A stretch of 64,000 nucleotides of DNA from Chloroflexota bacterium. GTDB lineage: Bacteria > Chloroflexota > UBA11872. Under the pieces are notes generated by a model. That model saw only the letters and a list, made by a program, of their open reading frames with translations, had not been told where the DNA came from and did not search any database. Where the stretch lies: assembly GCA_026707585.1 (NCBI GenBank), contig JAPOWQ010000036.1, positions 1 to 64,000 on the forward strand. Reading direction: 5' to 3'. The translations under genes and the position numbers were made by a program. Positions 45,014 through 54,176 of the stretch are shown here, one piece after another (within the stretch, counting starts at the first letter, position 1; each line of letters starts with the position of its first letter).

Positions 45014-47215
45014 TCACCCCACGTAGTCAATGAACGGCGCACCATGGTATTCCCGGTACCAGTGCCGGACTTCATCATGCAGCTCGAGCGGCGTGTGCTT
45101 CATGAACGTACGAAAGACCTCTTTCTCGCTCGGTATGCGGATACCTTCGTCGTTTTCGCGCGAATAGTTGTGGTTGGCGATATGGTGGAGCTCGCCGAGG
45201 GCAGCCGACATCCGCTCCTCACCGAGCGTCAGGAACAGACGAAGTAGCAAGAGTCGTCCATAAGCTTCCGTGCAGTCGCGAAATTGGCGTGCGGTCGCGG
45301 TATCCCCGGGATAGGCGATCCTTGATATCGTATAGATTGATGCGAGTCCCCTTTCCGTGCAGTCGACGCGAGCATCCTCTGCCCACTCGTGGTTCTGAAC
45401 AAGGATGCCCTTGGTTCCCAGCCAGTCGTTCGTATAGGCTCGAACGAATTCAGATCCGCTATTCTCCAGCCACGCTGTTTCAAAGAGAATCTGTGAGCCG
45501 ACAGGCCAACTGTCGATAGCAGGGTAGTGCGGGCCCATGCTGTAGTCCAAATAGAGCTTAGCAACGGTCTCGAAGATGAGATCCCGTGTGAATTCTTCCG
45601 GATAGCGGTTCGGAGGCGGAAGAAGCAGGCGGTTCGGAAACTCGGCGGCTCCGCGGTTGCCGCTCAGGTAGACGACGACATCGTTGGTTGGCAGCGCCGT
45701 CCCCATGATTCGGCTGGCGCCAAGCAGGCCCTGGGCCACCGTTCCCAGCGAATTCTCTCCTTCTGCAAACGGCACGTGCTGAAAGGCCCAGAGGCGGACA
45801 GGTCCGGTGCCGGGTAGCGCAATGGTCGCCGACTGTGCATAGTAGGATTGCACAATGTCAGCGTATTCTGAGCTATACTTGGCACCGCTTCCAATTGCGA
45901 TAATAAACGCTCGCTCCTCGGCATTAAGACCGTCCGCAAACCATGGCTGTCTGCGTAGGAGATTATAGGCTGAAATATTGCTTGGTTCATGTTCACCGCC
46001 GCCGAAGCGGATATCGTACACGACTCGAATGAAATCAAGATCGCTAGTGAAGAGCGGGTCTTGCAAGGCATATTCGATAAGTTGCCGGCCTCCCTCGGGA
46101 GGGTTTTGGAGCACCGCGTCTATGGAGTCGAGTGCCCAATCTTCATACCTCGCAATGCCGTCTTTGAGCCACTCGGTATCTGCTAATCGAATAGCGAATG
46201 GTAAGTCGTGTACGGAAATGCGAAAGATCCGCCTGAGAGCCGATGATTCATCGTCACTCAAGTCGTCAGTAATCCATGGATAGCTCAGAATGATGTTGCG
46301 CAGAGCGGGATCCCTGGCAGACAAGTTACGCAGTGACCGGAGCGCATTTCGTCCTGACCTGTATGGATCGTCATAGTCCACGCCTTCGACGAACCAGGCG
46401 GCGTCGGCGATGAGCCTGGCGGCTTGCTCGCTGGCAAATGCAATGTCATTCAGTTGCCGGAGTTGGTTGCGATCGTCGCTGGACACGCCGTCGGCAAGCC
46501 ATGTGTAGGTGTGGCAGGCCAGCCAGGGCATGTCGGCCAGGACGTTGCGTAGGCCGAAATCTGTTCGAGCGAGGGCTGCAATTGCCTCGTGCGGCGTTCC
46601 GGGAGGGGCTTGACCGGTGGTCTGGACGGAATACGCCGCCGCCGGCGCGTCGCAGGCGGCGGCCCAGGCAAAGAGCTCCTGGACGTCTGCCCGATGGTCA
46701 TTGCGACAAGCCGACTCGGCTTCGCCTGCGAATGCGCGTTGGTAGATGGTGACGTTGTGGTGGTTGCCGAGATGGGCCTCAACGATGTCGTTGAGCTCCA
46801 CGCAGGTGGTTGGCCATCCGCCGATGTCCGCCGGGGCGACACCGTCGCTGGCGTCGGAGGGCGACGAATCGTCGAGTGCCCACACAAAGACTCCGCGCAC
46901 GTCCTCGAGATGATCGCTCTGACAGGCGTCCTCGGCCTGGTCGCCGAACACCCGCTGGTAGATCCCCTCGTTGGCGTCGTTGCCCAGGTGCGCTTCCACA
47001 ATGTCGTTGAGGTCGACGCAGGTCGCAGGCCACTGCGCACTGGCGCCGGCCGCCGTACCCGCGGCAACGACCATCGCCACCGCCACGGCAAACGCGAGGC
47101 GACGAAGTCGGCCCAACGCAACCGTTCGTGTGGAGCGTCGCCGCACCGCGTTGGCACCCTTCGGCGTAGAGATCCAAACTAGGCTGCCTGGGCGCCAGCG
47201 TCCAGCCGGTGGCAA
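45014..47215 (-). CDS. Secreted protein with Cys-containing N-terminal repeats and helical repeats
   Basis: 733 residues with a signal peptide ('LAFAVAVAMVVAAGTAAGASA', residues ~41-61) and an unneeded N-terminal extension, so an internal start is likely. Two copies of a ~60-residue motif follow: 'WPATCVDLNDIVEAHLGN' and 'WPTTCVELNDIVEAHLGN', each ending in a second Cys in an 'AC..DH..DV' context. Residues ~220-480 are helical repeats recurring as 'PWL.DG' or 'WFVEG'. The C-terminal third ('FETVAKLYLDYS' then 'ETAWLENSGSEF') resembles the layout of a gluzincin peptidase, but the HExxH His residues are absent. The central part is clearly AT-richer than its neighbours, which may reflect transfer. 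Function unknown. Confidence 0.75.
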   Translation of the reverse strand: MPPAGRWRPGSLVWISTPKGANAVRRRSTRTVALGRLRRLAFAVAVAMVVAAGTAAGASAQWPATCVDLNDIVEAHLGNDANEGIYQRVFGDQAEDACQSDHLEDVRGVFVWALDDSSPSDASDGVAPADIGGWPTTCVELNDIVEAHLGNHHNVTIYQRAFAGEAESACRNDHRADVQELFAWAAACDAPAAAYSVQTTGQAPPGTPHEAIAALARTDFGLRNVLADMPWLACHTYTWLADGVSSDDRNQLRQLNDIAFASEQAARLIADAAWFVEGVDYDDPYRSGRNALRSLRNLSARDPALRNIILSYPWITDDLSDDESSALRRIFRISVHDLPFAIRLADTEWLKDGIARYEDWALDSIDAVLQNPPEGGRQLIEYALQDPLFTSDLDFIRVVYDIRFGGGEHEPSNISAYNLLRRQPWFADGLNAEERAFIIAIGSGAKYSSEYADIVQSYYAQSATIALPGTGPVRLWAFQHVPFAEGENSLGTVAQGLLGASRIMGTALPTNDVVVYLSGNRGAAEFPNRLLLPPPNRYPEEFTRDLIFETVAKLYLDYSMGPHYPAIDSWPVGSQILFETAWLENSGSEFVRAYTNDWLGTKGILVQNHEWAEDARVDCTERGLASIYTISRIAYPGDTATARQFRDCTEAYGRLLLLRLFLTLGEERMSAALGELHHIANHNYSRENDEGIRIPSEKEVFRTFMKHTPLELHDEVRHWYREYHGAPFIDYVG

Positions 47216-47460
47216 TCACTGCTGCGGGCGCTCCCGCGTTGCTAGGCGCGCCAGCCAGACTCGGGGCAACGCCGAATCCGCGAGTCCAGGTGGCCTGCCG
47301 CGGTCCGCGGGACATCCCGACAGGTTTCTCGGCAGCCCTCGGTCCGGACAGCGCAGGTCAAGTACGTCCTGCTCGGAATGCCGACATCGAACTCGGTGCG
47401 TCGTGGGACAATCTCGGCCCCGCGGAGTGTCTGGGAGGTGCGCTGCTGGCTGTTCCACTA

Positions 47461-48477
47461 GTGTGCTCGGACGTGCATCGGGGGCATGCGCCCAAGCTGC
47501 AGACCGTGGATGGACAGTTGTACGACCATCCGGAGACGCCGGCGCGTCCGGCCCTGGTTCGAGAGGCGCTGGAAGCGGCGGGCCTGGCGCGGTCGGTGGC
47601 GCCGACGGCCCACGATGTCCGGCTGCTGGACGCGGTGCACGAGCCGAAGTACCGGGAGTTCATCCGAGATACCTGCGCCGAACTGGGGCCCGAGGCGATC
47701 TTGACGCCGGTTGGCGTGTCCATGGATCCCGCAGTCCTAGAGCGGTCGGACCCGGCGGAGCGGGCGGCCTATTACTCGTTTGGGCAGGACGCGCCGCTGA
47801 TGCAGGCGACGTACCGGGCGGCGCGCGAAGCGGTGGACGTGGCGCTGACGGGGGCGGACCTGGTGCGGGGGGGCACGGTGGACGCATTTGCGCTATGCCG
47901 GCCGCCGGGGCACCACGCGGAGCACGACCGTATGGGCGGCTTTTGCTACTTCAACAACGCGGTGGTGGCGGCAAACCTGTTGAGCGGCGACGGGCGGGTG
48001 GCCATCCTGGACGTGGACTACCACCACGGAAACGGGTCGCAGCACCTGGCGTACACGCGCGACGACATCCTCTACGTGTCGCTGCACGCGGATCCGCGGT
48101 TTGCGTATCCGGGGTTCTCGGGGCATGCGAACGAGCGAGGACGCGGAGCCGGCGTTGGGTTCAACCTGAACCTGCCGCTGCCGCCGCACATGCAGATCGA
48201 CGCCTACATGGATGTGCTGGACCGGGGCTGCGAGGCAGTCGCGAAGTTCGACCCGCGGGCTCTGGTGGTTTCGCTGGGGTTCGATACGCACCGGGAAGAC
48301 CCGATCGCGGTGCTGGGCCTGTATAGCGAGGACTTCGGACGGCTGGCCGAGCGGATTGCCGGCCTGGGCACGCCGCGGCTCCACGTGCTGGAAGGCGGGT
48401 ACGCGCTAAACCGGCTCGGCGAGTCGGCGGTGGCGTATGTGCAGGGGCTACCAGGCGGGACAGTCGCCGACGCATAG
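47461..48477 (+). CDS. Histone-deacetylase-family (acetoin utilisation/acetylpolyamine) amidohydrolase
   Basis: Zn-dependent deacetylase. About 338 residues from GTG 47461, the point where conservation begins ('CSDVHRGHAPKL'); the frame is open to 47209 but that stretch has no family sequence and overlaps the divergent gene. Motifs: 'LCRPPGHHAEHDRMGGFCYF' with the two active-site His, 'VAILDVDYHHGNGSQ' with Zn ligands Asp and His, 'VSLHADPRFAYPG', 'VSLGFDTHREDP' with the third ligand Asp, and 'EGGYAL'. Bacterial substrates include acetylpolyamines and acetyl-lysine proteins. Confidence 0.93.
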   Translation: MCSDVHRGHAPKLQTVDGQLYDHPETPARPALVREALEAAGLARSVAPTAHDVRLLDAVHEPKYREFIRDTCAELGPEAILTPVGVSMDPAVLERSDPAERAAYYSFGQDAPLMQATYRAAREAVDVALTGADLVRGGTVDAFALCRPPGHHAEHDRMGGFCYFNNAVVAANLLSGDGRVAILDVDYHHGNGSQHLAYTRDDILYVSLHADPRFAYPGFSGHANERGRGAGVGFNLNLPLPPHMQIDAYMDVLDRGCEAVAKFDPRALVVSLGFDTHREDPIAVLGLYSEDFGRLAERIAGLGTPRLHVLEGGYALNRLGESAVAYVQGLPGGTVADA

Positions 48478-48584
48478 GCACGCCATCCACGCATCTTCAG
48501 GCGTCCCGCGGGTGACCAGATTCTCTAAAGGTCTTTTGGTGTGCCGTCTCGCCTGGTCTCAGCCCCGGAAGTCGTCCGTTGGGC

Positions 48585-49556
48585 CTACGCCCAGCGCACC
48601 GTGCTATCCGCCGGCAAATGTGCGCGGCGAATCTCGTTGAACTCCTGCCACGTCCGCACCACCGCCTCCGGCCGCGACCGGCTGCGCACCAGGAAGTCGG
48701 ACTCCGGCGGATAGCAGGTCAGCGGCGCTTCGGGCAGCGACCCGTCGGCGCTGCCGGCGCCGTTGCCCGAGGCCAGGCCGTTCCGATCCATCACCAGCGG
48801 TGGGAAGTTCGTCGGCAGGTCCGCGCTCTGATAGCGAATGTCGATGCTCCAGCGAATCACGTCACTGCGGTTGGGCGTCGAGCGGTGCGGCGTCCGGTTC
48901 GTCAGCAGCACGACCCCGCCGCGGTCCACCGGCGTGGCCACCACGCGCTCGCCCGGCAGATCCTCCTCCCGGATCTCCAGGTACGCGCGCCGGCCTTCTT
49001 CGCCGGGTGCCAGTTGCGTGTGCCGAACAACGCCGCCCCTGTGCACGCCCGGCATCACCTCCAGGCACCCGCGCTCCACCGTCGCGTCCACAAAGGGTAC
49101 CCAGACTGTCAGGATCAGCTCGTTGTCGCAGACTGGCTCGAAGTAGCCCGAGTCCTGGTGCCAGGGCACCTCGCCGTGCCAGTGGCCCGGCAGCTTGGGT
49201 CGCAGCCGGTAGACCGCCGATCCAATGATCTCGGGCCCAACCACCGACTCGGCCAGGTCCAGCAACTCCTCGTTCGAAACCAGCGCGAAAATCCCGTGGC
49301 CCTGCAATTGACCGTAGATCACCGACCAGTACAGGTCCTCGTATTCCTGGTGAATCTTCCACAGCCGCGTCTCGAAGGGCTCATCGGCATACGTGTGGTT
49401 CAGTTTGCCGTCCGCCACCGCCGCCTCGGCATGCACGTCAATGGTCGCCGTGATCTCGTCGATTGCCGGCTGCAGGCCCGTCGGATCCAGCGCATTCGGC
49501 GCCACCAGAAACCCCTCGCGCCCAAAGAAATCCAGTTGCTCGCTATCTAGACGCAT
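48585..49556 (-). CDS. Phytanoyl-CoA dioxygenase (PhyH) family protein
   Basis: Fe(II)/2-oxoglutarate-dependent hydroxylase. About 323 residues from ATG 49556 ('RLDSEQLDFFGREGFLV'); the frame is open to 49619. The HxD iron-binding pair is in 'PWHQDSGYFEP', the distal His in 'RTPHRSTPNRSD', and the 2-oxoglutarate Arg follows in 'DVIRWSIDIRY'. PhyH-like genes are abundant in some marine Chloroflexota, where they are thought to oxidise recalcitrant organic matter. Substrate unknown. Confidence 0.9.
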   Translation of the reverse strand: MRLDSEQLDFFGREGFLVAPNALDPTGLQPAIDEITATIDVHAEAAVADGKLNHTYADEPFETRLWKIHQEYEDLYWSVIYGQLQGHGIFALVSNEELLDLAESVVGPEIIGSAVYRLRPKLPGHWHGEVPWHQDSGYFEPVCDNELILTVWVPFVDATVERGCLEVMPGVHRGGVVRHTQLAPGEEGRRAYLEIREEDLPGERVVATPVDRGGVVLLTNRTPHRSTPNRSDVIRWSIDIRYQSADLPTNFPPLVMDRNGLASGNGAGSADGSLPEAPLTCYPPESDFLVRSRSRPEAVVRTWQEFNEIRRAHLPADSTVRWA

Positions 49557-49631
49557 ACCTGGGTCCGGCCCTCGTACCTGCCTACGTCCGATTCTCGCCC
49601 GTTCAACCGCCGCTGTCACGCGCTGGCGGCG

Positions 49632-50543
49632 CTAGAGCGGCCCACTCACCGGCCTCCGAAACATCGCCGCCGCCACCCGCGGCGGCCACCAAGACACGTC
49701 AATCAGCCATCGCACCAGCGTCGGTGTTGCCGGATGCCCCTGCTGAGCGCGTCGCGCCAGTTCGCCCGGCCAGACTTCCGTGTACAGCGCATACGTAGCC
49801 GCCACCAGCGGCGGCCGGATCAGCTTGATCGCAATCCACACCTGCGCCGCCAGCGTCGCGGTAAACACCTCCAGCGCCGGTCCGCTCAACGTCAGGTAGA
49901 ACCCCATGAACACCACCGCCAATGGCACCGCGATTGGCCCCGACGTAACCACGAAGGTGGCGAAGACTCGCCCGAATTCCCGCCCGCTCACTCGCCACGA
50001 TTCCAGCGCCGCCAGCGAACCTGGCACGTTCCCATGCACCGCGATAAACGGCGCCAGCAATGTCCGCGAATGCACGTAGATCCCCGTCCCGCCGATCACC
50101 ACAATCCACAGTATCGAAATCAGGCCCCCCGCAAGCGTCTCGGCAAACGGCATCCGCTGGTAATTGATCAGCCCCAGCGTCAGGATCCCCACCGGCGCCC
50201 AGAAAATCACGGTGGTGTGCAAATTGGTCCAGATGTAGCGCGGCAACCAGCGTGTGCCGTCATCGAGGTGCCGCCACAATCCCGGCCGCCGGCCCTCGTG
50301 CGCCGCCGCCACGGCCTTCATGAACATCACCGGCGCAACGGTGCCTGATAGTAGATTCAGGATCGTGGTACCTGCCGTCCGCCCGAATCCCTCCGGCAGG
50401 TCGGCCGCGGTTATCCAGATCACCCCCGCAGCCGGCAGCGAAAACAGCACCATGATCGCCACGATCACGAAGGGCGTGACCCGCAGCGTGGCCAAGCCTC
50501 GAATCGCGTAGCCTGTCCCCGCGCTCCAGGATGCACGCATCAC
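49632..50543 (-). CDS. Multi-pass membrane protein of unknown function
   Basis: 303 residues with about six hydrophobic segments, among them 'VIVAIMVLFSLPAAGVIW', 'VIFWAPVGILTLGLI' and 'LAVVFMGFYLTLSG'. A central segment 'LAPFIAVHGNVPGSLAALES' with helix-breaking Gly/Pro is reminiscent of DUF975/GlpQ-membrane-domain proteins, but I cannot assign it. 75 bases upstream of the PhyH gene on the same strand. Confidence 0.65.
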   Translation of the reverse strand: MMRASWSAGTGYAIRGLATLRVTPFVIVAIMVLFSLPAAGVIWITAADLPEGFGRTAGTTILNLLSGTVAPVMFMKAVAAAHEGRRPGLWRHLDDGTRWLPRYIWTNLHTTVIFWAPVGILTLGLINYQRMPFAETLAGGLISILWIVVIGGTGIYVHSRTLLAPFIAVHGNVPGSLAALESWRVSGREFGRVFATFVVTSGPIAVPLAVVFMGFYLTLSGPALEVFTATLAAQVWIAIKLIRPPLVAATYALYTEVWPGELARRAQQGHPATPTLVRWLIDVSWWPPRVAAAMFRRPVSGPL

Positions 50544-50644
50544 GGTGCGTGCTGGGCCGGTGTCGTTGCGTACATACCGGTCAGCCCTGCTCCTGGCTCA
50601 CTTAGTACTGAAACTAACTCTACGCCCTCCGCTCGCATGCCAGA

Positions 50645-51115
50645 ATGATCGCCCCGTCTTCCCGGCGTCCGCACATGCAGGAACTCGCACGCATCCAGAT
50701 CGATGCCTCGCCCGAGGCCGTTTTCGACCTCCTCGCCGACAACACCCGCCGCGGCGAATGGGCCGAGGGAATGGAAACGTTCGACTACACCTCCGACTTC
50801 GATCCTGGCAACCCCGTCGGCACTACATTCACCCAGCGCATCCGCGAGGGCGGCCGAATCACCGAATACCACGGCGAAATCACCGTCTACGATCCGCCCA
50901 ACGCCTACGGCTCCCAGGTGACCGGCGGCTCCTACTCGATGGTCGTCGAGTACCACTTGACCCCGGTCAATGGCGGAACCCAGGTTGTCAACGTGTGCGA
51001 CGTGGACTCGTCCTCCCGCTTTGTCCGCATCATGGGATTCCTCTTCGGCTGGTTCACCAGGTACCTCGGCCGCAAGCAACTCCGCAAGCTCAAGGAGCTC
51101 GTCGAAGCCGCCTGA
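50645..51115 (+). CDS. SRPBCC (polyketide cyclase/START-like) protein
   Basis: 156 residues from ATG 50645; ATG 50675 is a plausible shorter start ('QELARIQIDASPEAVFDLLA'). Typical SRPBCC helix-grip features: 'IDASPEAVFDLLADNTRRGEW' split over the first strand and helix, a middle beta-sheet ('TFTQRIREGGRITEYHGEI'), and a long C-terminal helix ending 'LKELVEAA'. Binds an unidentified hydrophobic ligand. Confidence 0.87.
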   Translation: MIAPSSRRPHMQELARIQIDASPEAVFDLLADNTRRGEWAEGMETFDYTSDFDPGNPVGTTFTQRIREGGRITEYHGEITVYDPPNAYGSQVTGGSYSMVVEYHLTPVNGGTQVVNVCDVDSSSRFVRIMGFLFGWFTRYLGRKQLRKLKELVEAA

Positions 51116-51140
51116 CCCCGCTGCCCACCGCGGCCGCTCG

Positions 51141-51917
51141 CTAGGCGAGCGGCGCGGTGGCAAAGACCACGTGGAACGGCACGCAGTAGATCACCACGGT
51201 CTTGTATTCACTGACGTCCGTCCCGGCCGGAACCTCATAGTTCTGGTTGCCGACGTTTCCCTTCAGCGGTCCCAGGTCCAGGTACTCGCCCAGGTTCTCG
51301 CTGCTGGTGATCCCCTCGGCCTTCGAGATCAGCACGCTCAGCGCCGGGCCGTTGGTCACCATGAAGTCCTCGAACCGCAGGATGTGATTCCCGTCCGGCC
51401 CGCGGAACATCGTGGCCGAGCCGGAACCCCGGTGAAAGTCATCGGCATCCATGAACATCCCCATGGCCACCGCCGCCGGACCCGTCTCGGGCATTGCCGT
51501 TGGCGCCGGGGTTGCGGTCGCGGTTGCTGCGGCCGTCGCCGTCGCGGCCGGCGTCGCCGCCGGCATCACGGGCACGGCTACCCCCGCCAGCCCGGCCGGC
51601 ATGGGCTCGTCCATCATCGTGTCGGGCATCTTCGCGGCCACGTCCATCACCCGCTCCTGGACCTGCTCACGATCCGCAGGACTGAGAGACTCGATGGTGT
51701 CCATGCTCGGCATGGCGGCGTCGAACTTGGCCTTCAGTTCCTGCTTCTCTTCAGTCGGCATGCTGGCCATGGCGGCCGATTCCGGCATCTCGAACGGAAA
51801 GGCCTCGTCCACAACGTTGGTAACGAACAGCGGCGACACCAGCCACCAACCCACCGCAATCGCCACGATGGCTCCAACACCGCCGCCAGCCAATATGATT
51901 CGTCGTCGCATCGACAT
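51141..51917 (-). CDS. Membrane-anchored DM13-domain protein
   Basis: About 258 residues from ATG 51917, eight bases after AGGAGG. Signal anchor ('ILAGGGVGAIVAIAVGWWLV'), a helical Met/Ser/Glu region, an Ala/Thr/Pro linker (~125-165), and a C-terminal DM13 domain: 'HRGSGSATMFRGPDG', 'LRFEDFMVTNGPALSVLIS', 'LDLGPLKGNVGNQNYEVP' and 'VVIYCVPFHVVFATA' with the conserved Cys. DM13 is linked to electron transfer or redox at the cell surface in eukaryotes; in bacteria its role is unproven. Confidence 0.88.
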   Translation of the reverse strand: MSMRRRIILAGGGVGAIVAIAVGWWLVSPLFVTNVVDEAFPFEMPESAAMASMPTEEKQELKAKFDAAMPSMDTIESLSPADREQVQERVMDVAAKMPDTMMDEPMPAGLAGVAVPVMPAATPAATATAAATATATPAPTAMPETGPAAVAMGMFMDADDFHRGSGSATMFRGPDGNHILRFEDFMVTNGPALSVLISKAEGITSSENLGEYLDLGPLKGNVGNQNYEVPAGTDVSEYKTVVIYCVPFHVVFATAPLA

Positions 51918-51996
51918 GTCAGCGCCCTCCTGCCCTCCGGCTTGCGGTTGAACTCGTGATTGCTGCACCACTGCCGGAAACGCTCACTCCATTAAT

Positions 51997-52575
51997 CTAC
52001 TCTGCGCCGCCGGCTGACGTGACTTCCCCTACAAGTCGCAAGCGATGTCGCGGGTTGTATGCCCGCGAATCGCAGCGACGGCAGCTCACTTGTCGTCGGC
52101 CATACCGCCGCAGCCGAATCACCTCGTGCCCGGCCGGACAGCGGTACAGCCATCGCCCGGTCACCGCCAACTCAGCCGTCGGACAAGCCCGTGGCCGCGC
52201 CCCAATCGCACGCATCCGCTCACGAAACCACGGCCCATGCGGCGCTTCGTCCGGCGCTCGGATGAACTGCTCCACGTGGACTAACTCATGCACCAGCACC
52301 TCGTCGCGCAGGTTGAATCGCGATTCCGCAACAGGCTGGTCCCCGCCCGATCCGTCCAGCAGACGGGCAATTCGCACGACAAACTCTGACCTCTGCGGAT
52401 TCGTACGAACCGATCCAAGCTGGCGCACGCCGGCCGACGGTAGAAACTTGACACTCGCCAGCGGCAGCTTGCCGCCGAACAGTTCGCCGTTGAATGCTTC
52501 CGCCCGAGCCTTCAAGTCGGCGATGAAGCTGACATCGGCACGGTTTAGTCGAATCAGCCTCGGGAAGCGTTTCAC
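51997..52575 (-). CDS. SprT-like zinc metalloprotein
   Basis: 192 residues with 'LVHELVHVEQFIRAPDEAPHG', a full HExxH metallopeptidase motif followed by the third-ligand region ('HGPWFRERM'), and a C-terminal zinc ribbon ('YRCPAGHEVIRL' and 'VSCRRCDSR'). This is the SprT/Spartan plan; bacterial SprT proteins are uncharacterised, while the eukaryotic relatives cut DNA-protein crosslinks. ATG start. Confidence 0.87.
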   Translation of the reverse strand: MKRFPRLIRLNRADVSFIADLKARAEAFNGELFGGKLPLASVKFLPSAGVRQLGSVRTNPQRSEFVVRIARLLDGSGGDQPVAESRFNLRDEVLVHELVHVEQFIRAPDEAPHGPWFRERMRAIGARPRACPTAELAVTGRWLYRCPAGHEVIRLRRYGRRQVSCRRCDSRAYNPRHRLRLVGEVTSAGGAE

Positions 52576-52581
52576 CCTGCT

Positions 52582-53244
52582 TCAGCCGGCCTCAAGCCGC
52601 TGCGCTAGGTCCTCGTGACCCCGCTCCCGCGCGTAGTCGGCCGCCGCCTTCCCGTCATCCGACCGCAACCCCGCGTCCGCGCCGTGTGCCAGCAGCGCCT
52701 CAGCGGTTGAGGCATCACCCAGGTGCGCCGCGGTGTGCAGAGGCGTATTCCCGCCCGCCTGGCGGTTGTTCACGTCCGCCCCGGCCTCCAGCAGCAGCCG
52801 AACGCAGGCCGTTCGCGTCTCGGCATTCGGTCCCGCCACGGCGGCATTCAGCGGCTGGTTGCGCAGCGTGTTCCTGCTCACCGCCGCCAGGTCGGCGCCT
52901 CGTTCCAACAGCAGCCGCGTCGTTTCCGGCTGCCCCGCCCACGGCGCCAGGTGCACCAGCGTCCACCCGTCAGGCGAATAGGCCGTCAGTAGTTCGGGAT
53001 CGTCGTCCAACCGCGACGCCAGCTGTTCTGCATCGCCCACAATCGCCGCCTCAAACGCATCCAGCTCCGGCCCCGCCGCCAGCAACACGTCCACAACCGC
53101 GTGCTGTCCGCCAAAGAAGGCCATTTGGATCGGCGAAAGTCCCTGCCCATTTCGCGCGCGAATGGCTGCGGGGTCCTTCGCGATCAGCGTCTCCACCGCC
53201 GCAACGTCGCCCGCCTGCACCAGGTCAAAGATGTCGTCAGGCAT
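52582..53244 (-). CDS. Ankyrin-repeat protein
   Basis: 220 residues forming about six ankyrin repeats: 'GLSPIQMAFFGGQHAVVDVL', 'GWTLVHLAPWAGQPETTRLL', 'QPLNAAVAGPNAETRTACVR', 'GNTPLHTAAHLGDASTAEAL'. No signal peptide or membrane segment, so cytoplasmic protein-protein binding is likely. It begins 18 bases after the SDR gene stop and ends 6 bases before the SprT-like start, so the three may be co-transcribed. Confidence 0.88.
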   Translation of the reverse strand: MPDDIFDLVQAGDVAAVETLIAKDPAAIRARNGQGLSPIQMAFFGGQHAVVDVLLAAGPELDAFEAAIVGDAEQLASRLDDDPELLTAYSPDGWTLVHLAPWAGQPETTRLLLERGADLAAVSRNTLRNQPLNAAVAGPNAETRTACVRLLLEAGADVNNRQAGGNTPLHTAAHLGDASTAEALLAHGADAGLRSDDGKAAADYARERGHEDLAQRLEAG

Positions 53245-53262
53245 CCGGCGCTCGCTTGGCCG

Positions 53263-54027
53263 CTACTCCCGCGGCCCGTGCGCGGCCCATCCGCCGTCAA
53301 CCGTCAGGATGTGCCCCGTCACAAAGCTGGCCTCGTCCGACAGCAGGAAGATCGCCGCGGACGCGATCTCCTCGGGCACCGCCAGGCGCTTGAACGGCAC
53401 GTGCCCAATCAGCCGGTCCATCTCAATGCTGTCCCGCTCCTTGCCGGCGTTGAACAGCGGCGTATCCGTATAGCCGGGCGCCAGCGCGTTCGCGCGCACG
53501 CCGTGCTCCGCCAGTTCCAGCGCCAGCACCTGCGTCAGCATCACCACCGACGCCTTGGATGTGCAATACGCCGCCCGCTGCTTCACCGCCCGCTGCCCGT
53601 ACATCGAGGCCACCGTCACGATCGAGCCGTTGCCCTTCGTCACCATGTGCCGTCCTGCGGCCTGCGCGCCAAAGAACACTGCGTCCACGTTCACGTCCAT
53701 CACGCGCCGCCAATCAGCCCGCGTTTGCTCCAGCGCGAACTGGCCGGAACCCGTGCCCGCGCTGCCCACCCAACCGTCCAGCCCGCCAAGCTCGTTGACC
53801 GCCAGTTCGACCAGCGCTTCCTGGTCGTCGTCCGTGGTGACGTCGACGATTCGCGTCACCGCTCGCCGCCCCAGGTCCTGGATCGCGGTCGCCGTCTCCG
53901 CCAGCCCCTCGGCGTTGATGTCCCCCAGCGCCAGGTCGGCCCCTTCGGCCGCCGCCGCCAGTGCGCAGGCCCGCCCGATCCCCGAGGCGCCCCCAGTGAT
54001 GCCGATGACGCGATTCGCGAGCCGCAT
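53263..54027 (-). CDS. Short-chain dehydrogenase/reductase
   Basis: NAD(P)-dependent oxidoreductase, 254 residues from ATG 54027 (GTG 54045 is an alternative). Classical SDR: 'GITGGASGIGRACALA' cofactor loop, acidic 'LGDIN' favouring NAD, Ser in 'VTVASMYGQ', catalytic 'YCTSKAS', and 'APGYTDTPL'. The usual NNAG motif reads 'GSAGTG'. Substrate not deducible. Confidence 0.92.
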   Translation of the reverse strand: MRLANRVIGITGGASGIGRACALAAAAEGADLALGDINAEGLAETATAIQDLGRRAVTRIVDVTTDDDQEALVELAVNELGGLDGWVGSAGTGSGQFALEQTRADWRRVMDVNVDAVFFGAQAAGRHMVTKGNGSIVTVASMYGQRAVKQRAAYCTSKASVVMLTQVLALELAEHGVRANALAPGYTDTPLFNAGKERDSIEMDRLIGHVPFKRLAVPEEIASAAIFLLSDEASFVTGHILTVDGGWAAHGPRE

Positions 54028-54176
54028 GCTCGGATCCCAATCCACGCAGTGCCTGCCATCCGCCGCTCAGCCTAAGGCACGCGCCGTCACCGACCCCATG
54101 GGTGTGGCCTTTCGCACGACACGCCCGCGCCCTCACCCCTAAGCTGAGGCCAACGAACACAATTCGGATATACGGA

